Of a DNA stretch of 64,000 bases, positions 9,469-16,706 are shown in pieces; position 1 is the first letter of the stretch, and every line of letters begins with the position of its first letter. The notes beneath the pieces were generated by a model. That model did not search any database and was not told where the DNA came from. It saw only the letters and a list, made by a program, of their open reading frames with translations. Position numbers and translations under genes: made by a program. Where the stretch lies: the NCBI RefSeq assembly GCF_016107285.1, contig NZ_RCVQ01000005.1:339033-403032 (forward strand), given 5' to 3'. Source of the stretch: Roseomonas sp. KE0001. Its GTDB lineage: Bacteria; Pseudomonadota; Alphaproteobacteria; Acetobacterales; Acetobacteraceae.

Positions 9469-10911
9469 TCACGCCCCTCCCGTCGCGCGCAGATCGGCCT
9501 CGTCATGCGGCAGGCTGGCGAGCTCGCCGAGGGTCAGCGGTTTCACCGGCGAGCGCAGGTTGTAGTAGCCGATCTCGGCCGGGGAGAGCCGCCGCGCGGC
9601 GGCGATGGTCTCGGTGACGGTCAGGCCGCAGAGCCGCCCCTGGCAAGGCCCCATGCCGCAGCGCAGGAAGGCCTTCATCTGGTTGGGGCCCGGCACCTGC
9701 AGCCGCTCCGCCGCCTCGCGCAGGGTGGCGCCGGTCACCTCCTCGCAGCGGCAGGCCAGCGCCGCGTCGGCGGCGCGGCGGAAGTGGCCGGCGGGGCGGT
9801 AGAGCCGGTCGAGGAAGGCGCGGCCGCGCCGATGGCGCGCCAGGGCGGCGCGGGGGGCGGCGGCCAGCCGGTCGCGCGTGGCGGCATCGATCCGGCCGAG
9901 CGCCGCGACGGCGGCGAGGCCGGCCAGGCTGCCGCGCGCCGCGGCGGCCTCGGCCCCGGCGATGCCCGCCCCGTCGCCCGCCAGCCAGATCCCCGGCCGG
10001 GTGGTCAGGCCCCAGGCATCGGTGCGCGGCTGGAAGCAGGCCTGGACCGGTTCCCAGTCCAGCGCGCAGCCGGCGGCGGCGGCCAGGTTGAGGTTGGGCG
10101 TCACGCCCTGGTGCAGCAGCACATGGTCCACCGGCAGGCCGGCCGGGGCCGCGCCGCCCCGCCGATAGGTCACGCGCCCGGCCCGCGCCTCGCCCTCGAT
10201 GGCCAGATCGGTGACGCCGCCGATGACCGGCACGGCGCGCCGCACCCGGGCCATCAGCGCCAGCCCCTTGCGGGCATAGGGCGAGGCCAGGAAGCCCGGC
10301 AGGTGGGGCAGGGCGTGGCGCCAGTTGCCCGCCGGCGTGGTGTCGAGCAGCAGGGCCGGGGGCCGCCCGGCGGCGACGAGCTGGCTGGCCAGCAGCCAGA
10401 GCAGCGGGCCGCAGCCGGCCAGCACGACGCGGCCCGTGGCGGCCAGGCCCTGCGCCTTCAGCAGCGTCTGCGCCGCGCCGGCGCTCAGCACGCCCGGCAG
10501 CGTCCAGCCGGCGACGGGGAAGGGACGTTCCAGCGCCCCGGTCGCCAGCACCACCTGCCCGGCCTGCACCAGATGCGCCCTGCCCTCCCGCGAGAAGCCC
10601 ACCCGCCGCGCCGCATCCAGATGCCAGACGGCGGCGCAGGGATGATAGGCGGCGCCGCTGGCGGCGAAGGCGCGGAGCAGCGCCTCGCCCTTCCAGTAAT
10701 CGGCGCCGAGGATGCGGCGGTCCGGCAGGGCGGGGTTGGCGATGCCACGATAGATCTGCCCGCCCGGTCCCATCCCCTCGTCCAGCAGCAGCACCGAGGC
10801 GCCCTGCCCGGCGGCCACGGCGGCGGCGGACAGCCCCGCCGGGCCGGCGCCGACGACGACGATGTCATAGGCGTCGCGCGGGGCGGCTTCGCCTGGGGGC
10901 GGGGCACTCAC
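9469..10911 (-). CDS. NAD/FAD-dependent oxidoreductase with C-terminal BFD-like [2Fe-2S] domain, subunit of a three-component oxidase
   Basis: 480-residue pyridine-nucleotide-disulfide-type flavoprotein resembling the alpha subunits of opine/octopine oxidases and HcnB of hydrogen cyanide synthase. N-terminal dinucleotide fold VVGAGPAGLSAA, a second site VVLAGCGPLLW, and a Cys-rich BFD-like region near the C-terminus (CRCEEVT, then CGMGPCQGRLC) that should hold a [2Fe-2S] cluster. The start overlaps the stop of the small ferredoxin-like gene (ATGA), so it is the last gene of a three-gene operon. Expected role: electron transfer from an amino-acid or secondary-amine oxidase. The substrate is unknown. 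Confidence 0.82.
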   Translation of the reverse strand: MSAPPPGEAAPRDAYDIVVVGAGPAGLSAAAVAAGQGASVLLLDEGMGPGGQIYRGIANPALPDRRILGADYWKGEALLRAFAASGAAYHPCAAVWHLDAARRVGFSREGRAHLVQAGQVVLATGALERPFPVAGWTLPGVLSAGAAQTLLKAQGLAATGRVVLAGCGPLLWLLASQLVAAGRPPALLLDTTPAGNWRHALPHLPGFLASPYARKGLALMARVRRAVPVIGGVTDLAIEGEARAGRVTYRRGGAAPAGLPVDHVLLHQGVTPNLNLAAAAGCALDWEPVQACFQPRTDAWGLTTRPGIWLAGDGAGIAGAEAAAARGSLAGLAAVAALGRIDAATRDRLAAAPRAALARHRRGRAFLDRLYRPAGHFRRAADAALACRCEEVTGATLREAAERLQVPGPNQMKAFLRCGMGPCQGRLCGLTVTETIAAARRLSPAEIGYYNLRSPVKPLTLGELASLPHDEADLRATGGA

Positions 10912-11204
10912 CGCGCCGGCTCCCGCCGGCCGCGCTGCGTCTCCACCACCATGCCGGCGCGCAGCGGCGTCAGGCAGGCCTGGCGGTTGCCAATGCCGTC
11001 GATCACCACCAGGCAGTCGAAGCAGACGCCCATCATGCAGTAGCCGCCGCGCGGCTGGCCGGAGACCGCGCTCTCGCGGCAGGCATCCTGGCCCAGCGCC
11101 AGCAGGGCGGCGGCGACGCTGTCGCCCTCGCGCCCTTCCGCCGGCGCGCCATCCAGCAGGAAGGGCAGGGCGGGGCGGCGCGCCTCAGGCAGTCGCTGGA
11201 ACAT
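10908..11204 (-). CDS. Small (2Fe-2S)-binding protein, HcnA/OoxX-like middle subunit
   Basis: 98-residue plant-type ferredoxin-like protein. Cysteines are spaced CX4CX2C (YCMMGVCFDC) with a fourth Cys about 13 residues later (QACL), the pattern of HcnA and sarcosine/opine oxidase small subunits. The ATG at 11204 is chosen because the conserved sequence starts there; it lies within the last 20 bases of the upstream flavoprotein gene, and the stop overlaps the start of the downstream one. The tight overlaps at both ends support a heterotrimeric enzyme. Confidence 0.82.
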   Translation of the reverse strand: MFQRLPEARRPALPFLLDGAPAEGREGDSVAAALLALGQDACRESAVSGQPRGGYCMMGVCFDCLVVIDGIGNRQACLTPLRAGMVVETQRGRREPAR

Positions 11205-12309
11205 CGAACCTCCGGGCGGTGAAGGGGCCGAGGGTCGCGGCCTCCAGCCGGCCCTCCGCCAGCATGGGCGCCAGCGCCAGGGCATGCGCGGCGGCCAGGG
11301 TGACGCCGCTGTGGCAGTTGCAGAGGAAGGCACCGGGGGCGCTGTCCGATTCCTCGTAGATCGGGAAGCCATCCGGCGTCATGACCCGCAGGGCCGACCA
11401 GGCGCGGACGATGTTGAGCCGGGCGAGGTCGGGAAACATGCGGGCGGCGCGGCGCGCCATCAGCGCCATGACGCCGAGGCCCTGGCCGGTGTCGAAGCCC
11501 GCCTCCTCGGCGCTGTCGCCGATCATGATGCCGCCCTCGTCGGTCTGCCGCAGGTTGACGACGGGATGGGTGAGGAAGGGCGCCGCTTTCTCCGTCACCA
11601 GCACCTGGCCGCGTTGCGGCCGCACGGGCGCGCGCAGGCCGAGCATCGGCGCCAGCCGGGCATTGGCATTGCCGGCGGCCAGCACGACCCGCCCGGCGGA
11701 GAAGGCCCCGTGCGGGGTGGCGATGCGGAAGCCACCCCCCGGCAGCGCCTCCAGCCGCTCGACCGGATGTTCCGGCCGGTAAGCCCCACCCCGCTGCGCG
11801 AAGGCGGTGTGCAGGGCGCGGAAGCCGCGGAGCGCGTTCACATGCCCATCCAGCGGCGTGTGGCAGGCACCGATCACCTCGGGCCCGATGCCGGGAAAGA
11901 CCTGGCGCAGCCGGGCACGGTCCCAGATCTCCCAGGGGAAGGGATTGAAGCCCGGCTGGGCCTGCAGCCGGGTCATGAGATCCACGCGGCGGGCGGCCTC
12001 GGCCTCGGAGAGCAGCAGGGTGAAGCCGCCGGGCTGGGACAGGCCGCAATCCACGCCGGTCTCCTCCCGCAGCGCGGCGGCGAAGCCGGGCCAGAGCGCG
12101 GCGGAGCGCCGCGTCCAGTCGGAGTAGGCGGGCAGGCCCAGCCCCTTGCTCTGCACCCAGACGAGCGCGAAGTTGCCCCGGCTGGCGCGGAAGGCCGTGT
12201 CGCCCTCGTCCAGGATGGCGCAGCGCTGCCCGAGCCGGGCCAGGCCGTAGCCGATGGCGGCGCCCATCATGCCGCCGCCCAGCACCACCGTGTCGAAATC
12301 CCGCCCCAT
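11185..12309 (-). CDS. DAO-type FAD-dependent oxidoreductase, catalytic subunit of a three-component oxidase
   Basis: 374-residue DadA/glycine-oxidase-fold flavoprotein with an N-terminal GxGxxG site (VVLGGGMMGAA, about residues 9-19) and a C-terminal FAD stretch near NCHSGVTLAAAHA. Related to HcnC and opine oxidase beta subunits. A purine-rich GGGAGAGG precedes the ATG at 12309. First gene of the operon; the order (catalytic, ferredoxin, alpha) differs from hcnABC. Predicted to oxidise a C-N bond of an amino acid or N-substituted amino acid to an imine at the membrane. The divergent isomerase-family and hydantoinase genes suggest a substrate derived from a hydantoin or substituted amino acid (inference). 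Confidence 0.82.
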   Translation of the reverse strand: MGRDFDTVVLGGGMMGAAIGYGLARLGQRCAILDEGDTAFRASRGNFALVWVQSKGLGLPAYSDWTRRSAALWPGFAAALREETGVDCGLSQPGGFTLLLSEAEAARRVDLMTRLQAQPGFNPFPWEIWDRARLRQVFPGIGPEVIGACHTPLDGHVNALRGFRALHTAFAQRGGAYRPEHPVERLEALPGGGFRIATPHGAFSAGRVVLAAGNANARLAPMLGLRAPVRPQRGQVLVTEKAAPFLTHPVVNLRQTDEGGIMIGDSAEEAGFDTGQGLGVMALMARRAARMFPDLARLNIVRAWSALRVMTPDGFPIYEESDSAPGAFLCNCHSGVTLAAAHALALAPMLAEGRLEAATLGPFTARRFDVPATA

Positions 12310-12460
12310 CCTCTCCCCGCGGCCGTCCCATCGGCCGGGCACAGAGTTGCGGCCCGGCGGGGCCGCGTCAAATCGGCGGCCGGGGTGGATTGCGCCCGCC
12401 GCCCTGGCTGGCATGCTGCTTGCTGGCTTTCCGCCGCCCCGACCGCCGATGGAGACGATC

Positions 12461-13207
12461 ATGGCCGAGACCGAGACGCCCCGGCGCGTTCTGCTGGGCA
12501 TGCTGACGCCCTCTTCCAACACCGTGCTGGAGCCGGTGACCCAGGCCATGGTCGCGGGCCTGCCCGAGGTCTCGGCGCATTTCGCCCGCTTCCGCGTCAC
12601 CGAGATCGCCCTGTCGCCCGGCGCCCTGGCGCAGTTCGACGATAGCGAGATCCTGCGCGCCGCCGAACTGCTGGGCCATGCCCGGGTCGATGTCATCGCC
12701 TGGAACGGCACCTCCTCCGGCTGGCTGGGCTTCGAGGCGGATGAGCGGCTCTGCCGCCGCATCACCGAGGCCACCGGCATCCCCGCCACCACCTCGATGC
12801 TGGCGCTGAACGAGATCCTGCGCCGGACCGGCGTGCAGCGCCTGGGCCTGGTGACGCCCTATACCGACGACGTGCAGTCCCGCATCCTGGCCAACTACGC
12901 GGCGCTCGGCTTTCCCTGCGCCGCCGAGCGGCATCTCGGCCTCAGCGAGAACTTCGCCTTCTCCGAGGTGGGGGCCGGGCGGCTGCGCGACCTGGCGCGG
13001 GCGGTGGCCGGGGAGGGGGCGGACGCCCTGGCCGTGGTCTGCACCAATCTGCGCGCCGCGCCGCTGGTCGAGGCGATGGAGGCGGAACTGGGCCTGCCGG
13101 TCTATGACACCATCGCGACGGTGGTCTGGAAGAGCCTGGTCCTCGCCGGCGTCGATCCCGCCCGCGTCGAAGGCTGGGGCCGCCTCTTCGGCGCGCTGCG
13201 CGACTGA
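12461..13207 (+). CDS. Maleate isomerase / arylmalonate decarboxylase family protein (Asp/Glu racemase superfamily)
   Basis: 248-residue member of the Asp/Glu/hydantoin racemase superfamily. The segment AVVCTNLRAAP carries the conserved C-terminal-half cysteine (Cys194). The position of the first catalytic cysteine of maleate isomerases is Asn82 in WNGTSSG, as in decarboxylase-type relatives that have Gly in this region. It may therefore decarboxylate a malonate derivative or catalyse a one-cysteine racemisation instead of maleate isomerisation. Start 12461 is preferred over an in-frame ATG 12 bases upstream because GGAGA precedes it. Followed after 32 bases by the hydantoinase gene; divergent from the oxidase operon. 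Confidence 0.78.
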   Translation: MAETETPRRVLLGMLTPSSNTVLEPVTQAMVAGLPEVSAHFARFRVTEIALSPGALAQFDDSEILRAAELLGHARVDVIAWNGTSSGWLGFEADERLCRRITEATGIPATTSMLALNEILRRTGVQRLGLVTPYTDDVQSRILANYAALGFPCAAERHLGLSENFAFSEVGAGRLRDLARAVAGEGADALAVVCTNLRAAPLVEAMEAELGLPVYDTIATVVWKSLVLAGVDPARVEGWGRLFGALRD

Positions 13208-13239
13208 TCCCGGGAACAGAGACGGAAAAGGAGCGACCG

Positions 13240-14727
13240 ATGGCGGCGCATGACTTCGACCTGGTGATCCGTGGCGGCACCCTGGCCAGCGCGGCGGAAG
13301 TGTTCGAGGCGGATCTCGGCATCCGCGAGGGGCGCATCGCGGCGCTCGGCCGGGGGCTCGGCCGCGGCGCCGAGGAGATCGACGCGCGCGGCCTGATCGT
13401 CACCCCCGGCGGGCTGGATTCGCATTGCCATCTGGAGGAGCTGGGCCAGGACGGCTCGGCGCAGGAGGAGAGCTTCGACAGCGGCTCGGCCGCCGCCCTG
13501 GCCGGCGGCACCACCGCCTTCCTCTGCTTCCTGCCGCAATGGAAGGGCCACAGCCTGGCCGCCAGCGCGCCCGGCTACGAGGCGCGCGCCCGCGCCTCCC
13601 GCGCCGACTACTCCTTCCACCAGATCATCACCGACCCGACGCCCGAGGTCATGGCGCGCGAGGTGCCGGCGCTGGTCGCCCGCGGCATCCGCAGCCTGAA
13701 GGTCTTCCTGACCTATGACCCGCTGCGCCTGACCGATGCGCAGTACCTGGAGGTGCTGGCCACGGCGAAGCGGCTCGGGGCCTTCGTCACCGTGCATTGC
13801 GAGAATTTCGATGCCATCGGCTGGCGCATCCAGGCCCTGCTGAAGGCCGGGCTGACGGATCCGCTGCAGCACGCCTGGTCGCGCCCGCCGGTGGTGGAGC
13901 GGGAGGCGACGCACCGCGCCATCGCGCTCGCCGAGCTGGTGGACCAGCCGATCCAGGTGTTCCATGTCTCCTGCGAGGAGGCGGCGGCCGAGATCGCCCG
14001 GGCCCGTTCGCGCGGCGTGAAGGTCTGGGGCGAGACCTGCCCGCAGTATCTGACGCTCTCGCACGAGGATCTGGTTGGGCCGGACTTCGCCGGCGCCAAG
14101 GCGGTCTGCTCCCCGGCGCTGCGCGAGGCGGCGGAGCGCGAGCGGGTCTGGGCGCGCATCCAGGACGGCACGCTGGACGTCGTCAGCTCCGATCATTGCG
14201 GCTTCTCCTTCGCCACGCAGAAGCGCGTGGCGGGGAGCAGCGCCTATGGCACGGGGGAGGCGGCCTCCCGCCCCGATGGCACCCCGGCCTTCAACGCCAT
14301 CCCGAACGGCGTGCCGGGAATCGAGACGCGGCTGCCGGTGCTGTTCTCCGAGGGCGTATCGAAAGGGCGGATCGACCTGCCGGCCTTCGTCCGTCTCTCC
14401 TCCGCCAACGCCGCGCGGCTCTTCGGGTTGGAGGGACGCAAGGGCAGCCTGATGCCGGGCGCCGATGCCGACCTGGCGCTCTGGGACCCCGATGCCGAGC
14501 GCACCATCCGCAATGCCGAACTGCACCACGCCATCGACTACACCCCCTGGGAGGGGATGGCGGTGAAGGGCTGGCCGGTGGTAACGATCCGGCGCGGCGA
14601 GGTGGCGGTGCGCGAGGGGGAGGTGCTGGCGCGCCCCGGCTCCGGCCGGTTCCTGGCACGAGGCCCCTATGCCGCCGCCGCGCCGCGCGGCGTGGTGCCG
14701 GATGGGTTCGACGCCGCCCTGGCCTGA
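13240..14727 (+). CDS. Dihydropyrimidinase/hydantoinase-type cyclic amidohydrolase
   Basis: 495-residue cytoplasmic metal-dependent amidohydrolase opening cyclic ureides or imides. Visible motifs: His62 and His64 in DSHCHLE, the carbamylated lysine candidate Lys154 in SLKVFLTY, a histidine in TVHCEN, another in FHVSCEE, and the late aspartate in VSSDHCGFS. Length is normal for D-hydantoinases/dihydropyrimidinases. AAAAGGAG lies upstream. Probably co-transcribed with the isomerase-family gene. Whether the substrate is dihydrouracil, hydantoin, allantoin-like or another ring cannot be told; no carbamoylase gene is adjacent. Confidence 0.85.
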   Translation: MAAHDFDLVIRGGTLASAAEVFEADLGIREGRIAALGRGLGRGAEEIDARGLIVTPGGLDSHCHLEELGQDGSAQEESFDSGSAAALAGGTTAFLCFLPQWKGHSLAASAPGYEARARASRADYSFHQIITDPTPEVMAREVPALVARGIRSLKVFLTYDPLRLTDAQYLEVLATAKRLGAFVTVHCENFDAIGWRIQALLKAGLTDPLQHAWSRPPVVEREATHRAIALAELVDQPIQVFHVSCEEAAAEIARARSRGVKVWGETCPQYLTLSHEDLVGPDFAGAKAVCSPALREAAERERVWARIQDGTLDVVSSDHCGFSFATQKRVAGSSAYGTGEAASRPDGTPAFNAIPNGVPGIETRLPVLFSEGVSKGRIDLPAFVRLSSANAARLFGLEGRKGSLMPGADADLALWDPDAERTIRNAELHHAIDYTPWEGMAVKGWPVVTIRRGEVAVREGEVLARPGSGRFLARGPYAAAAPRGVVPDGFDAALA

Positions 14728-14780
14728 GCGGCGTCGGGGCGTGAATCACATTCCATCCCGTTCGAGAAACTGCCATCATT

Positions 14781-14820
14781 CCTGAAATGCAATTTCATTC
14801 AATGAAATTGCGATATCAGG
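14781..14820. promoter_or_regulatory. Long perfect palindrome upstream of the ABC binding-protein gene (candidate operator)
   Basis: The core 14789-14811 is GCAATTTCATT-C-AATGAAATTGC, an 11-bp perfect inverted repeat around one base. It is flanked by a second symmetric pair CCTGA (14781-14785) and TCAGG (14816-14820). It is AT-rich in a GC-rich neighbourhood and ends 12 bases before the ATG at 14833, so a bound repressor would block the promoter or early transcription. The regulator is not identified; a GntR-, RpiR- or IclR-type dimer is possible. Confidence 0.65.
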
Positions 14821-14832
14821 GAGGGATTCAAG

Positions 14833-16101
14833 ATGCAGGTATCTTCGGGGCTGGTATCTTCGGGGCTGGGCCGTCGCGCCTTGCTGGGCACTGGCGCGGC
14901 CACACTCCTCGCGCCCGGCATGCAGCGGCCCGCGCGGGCGCAGAAGGGCGACACCCTGCGCATCGGCGTGCTGACTGATCTGTCCGGCGCCTACAAGGAC
15001 ATCACGGGCCAGAATGGCGCCATTTGCGCCGAGCAGGCGGTGCTCGACTTCGGTGCCGCCGAGCGCGGCATCAAGGTCGAGGTGCTGCTTGCGGATCACC
15101 AGCACCGCCCCGATGTCGGCCTCAACATCGTCCGGCAGTGGTTCGACCAGGGGGATGTCGACGTGGTGATGGATGCAGGGCAATCGGCCATCGCCCTGGC
15201 GGTGAACGGCCTGGTGACGGAGCGCAACAAGCTGCACCTCAACACCGGCGCCGCCAGTTCCGAGCTGACCGGCCGCCAGTGCAGCCCCAACACCATTCAC
15301 TGGCCTTACGACACATGGTGCAATGCCAATTCGACCGCCCGCTCCCTGGTGCGGGCCGGCGGCAAACGCTGGTTCTTCCTGGTGGCCGACTATTCCTTCG
15401 GCAAGACCATGCAGGCCGATGCCACGCGGATGATCGAGGCGGAGGGTGGCGAGGTCGTCGGCGCCGCCCTGCATCCCTTCCCGGGCAATACGGACTTCTC
15501 CTCCTACCTGATCCAGGCGCGGGCGCGCAGGGCCGACGTCCTCGCCCTCGCCAATGCCGGCACCGACATGCTGAACTGCGTCAAGCAGGCGGCAGAATTC
15601 GGCCTGAACCGCCAGGGCATCCGCATTGCCGCGCTGGTCGCCTTCATCCAGGACGTCAAGGCCCTCGGCCTGAATGTCGCGCAGGGGCTGACGTTGACCG
15701 AGACCTTCTACTGGGATCTGAATGACCGCACGCGGGCCTTCACCCAGCGGGTCAGGCCGCGCTTGGCCAATGGCAACTATCCGAACATGGACCATGCCTC
15801 GGCCTATTCGGCCACACTGCACTACCTGAAGGTGGTGGCCGAGATGGGCGTGGCACGCGCCAAGGCGGATGGGCGCGCAGTCTGCGCCGCGATGAAAGCC
15901 ATGCCGACGGATGACGACTGCTTCGGCCGGGGCCTGATTCGGGCCGACGGGCGCAAGATCCACCCGGCCTACCTCTTCGAGGCCAAGAAGCCGGAGGAGA
16001 GCAGCGGCCCGTGGGACCTGTTGAAGCTGGTAGGCACCACACCGGCGGATCAGGCCTTCCGGCCCATCGCCGACGGTGGTTGCAAGCTCGTCACGGGATG
16101 A
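14833..16101 (+). CDS. ABC transporter periplasmic binding protein, branched-chain amino acid (LivJ) type, orphan
   Basis: 422-residue type I periplasmic binding protein with a Tat-like leader (GRRALLGTGAATLL, then ARAQ cleavage region) and the family opening LRIGVLTDLSGAYKDITGQ. It should bind an amino acid, urea, amide or aromatic acid for import; no permease or ATPase gene lies near it. GGGAGGGA precedes the ATG. Base composition is slightly less GC-rich than its neighbours and the promoter region is AT-rich. The neighbouring hydantoinase cluster suggests it captures a related nitrogen compound. The first residues contain a duplicated VSSGL encoded by a 15-bp tandem repeat. Confidence 0.82.
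   Translation: MQVSSGLVSSGLGRRALLGTGAATLLAPGMQRPARAQKGDTLRIGVLTDLSGAYKDITGQNGAICAEQAVLDFGAAERGIKVEVLLADHQHRPDVGLNIVRQWFDQGDVDVVMDAGQSAIALAVNGLVTERNKLHLNTGAASSELTGRQCSPNTIHWPYDTWCNANSTARSLVRAGGKRWFFLVADYSFGKTMQADATRMIEAEGGEVVGAALHPFPGNTDFSSYLIQARARRADVLALANAGTDMLNCVKQAAEFGLNRQGIRIAALVAFIQDVKALGLNVAQGLTLTETFYWDLNDRTRAFTQRVRPRLANGNYPNMDHASAYSATLHYLKVVAEMGVARAKADGRAVCAAMKAMPTDDDCFGRGLIRADGRKIHPAYLFEAKKPEESSGPWDLLKLVGTTPADQAFRPIADGGCKLVTG
14838..14867 (+). repeat. 15-bp tandem duplication in the binding-protein leader
   Basis: GGTATCTTCGGGGCT occurs twice without a gap, giving VSSGL-VSSGL just after the initiator methionine. The frame is kept. It probably arose by replication slippage in the n-region of the signal peptide; the functional effect is likely small. 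Confidence 0.9.
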
Positions 16102-16113
16102 CGGGGAACATGC

Positions 16114-16157
16114 GGGGACGCCTCGCGCGTCCCCGGCGCCTCCTCCCAGGAGGAGGC
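16114..16157. terminator. Two hairpins between convergent genes (bidirectional terminator region)
   Basis: The first hairpin is GGGGACGC-CTCGC-GCGTCCCC at 16114-16134. The second is GCCTCCTCC-CA-GGAGGAGGC at 16138-16157, touching the stop codon of the SWIB gene. Both have perfect stems and separate the plus-strand binding-protein gene from the minus-strand SWIB gene. Neither has a clear T tract, usual in this GC-rich genome. Confidence 0.6.
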
Positions 16158-16474
16158 TATTTCAGGTGAGCGGCCAGGAACTTGTTCATCTCGAACATGG
16201 TCGCCTTGGGCTTGCCGAAGACCTTCTCCAGCTTCGCATCCGCCAGGATCTCCCGCTTGTTCTCGGGATTCTGCAGGTTGTTCGACTTGATGTAGTCCCA
16301 GACCTTGCTGACCACCTCGCCGCGGGCGATCTGGCCGTCGCCCACGATGGCGGCGAGCTCGGCCGAGGGGGTCAGCGGCTTCTGCAGGGCATTCGGCTTG
16401 CTGCCATCCTTGGGCTTGGTGGTGGCCTTCGGCTTGGTGGTGGCCTTGGCTTCACCGGTCTTCTTGGCTGGCAT
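16157..16474 (-). CDS. SWIB/MDM2-domain protein with Lys-rich N-terminal tail
   Basis: 105-residue basic protein. The first 30 residues are Lys/Thr/Pro/Ala-rich with a repeated KATTKPK, resembling a histone H1-like tail. The remainder matches the bacterial SWIB/MDM2 fold (WDYIKSNNLQNPENKREILADAKLEKVFG, given here only as the region about residues 59-87; ending MFEMNKFLAAHLK). GGAGAACGGG precedes the ATG at 16474. SWIB proteins occur in chlamydiae and some alphaproteobacteria; a role in DNA or topoisomerase binding has been suggested, but the function here is unknown. Monogenic between two hairpins and a 230-base upstream gap without other genes. Confidence 0.85.
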   Translation of the reverse strand: MPAKKTGEAKATTKPKATTKPKDGSKPNALQKPLTPSAELAAIVGDGQIARGEVVSKVWDYIKSNNLQNPENKREILADAKLEKVFGKPKATMFEMNKFLAAHLK

Positions 16475-16706
16475 CCCGTTCTCCAGGGTTATCGCGTTTA
16501 CGGCTGTCGATGAGGCTGAAACGTGTCAGTAGCGATCCGGATGCAGCATGGCCTTCCCGGCCTTCCGCCCTCCGGGGCGGTTTTCTGCCAGCCCCCCGCA
16601 ACCAGCCATTCCAGGCCATCCGCGCGGATGGCGGGGTGACTCTAGGGCCAATCCCCCCTCGCCAACAATGGAGCCGCGTCGGGGAGGGCGGGGACAAGGG
16701 CCCGCC

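Noticed and set aside
9469..12309. Hydrogen cyanide synthase hcnABC
   Set aside because: Subunit types match but gene order is different and the same architecture serves opine, hydroxyproline and amino-acid oxidases; the specific name cannot be supported.
12343..12371. Minus-strand promoter TTGACG...AACTCT for the three-component oxidase operon
   Set aside because: The -35 element is good but the -10 is poor; not strong enough to list.
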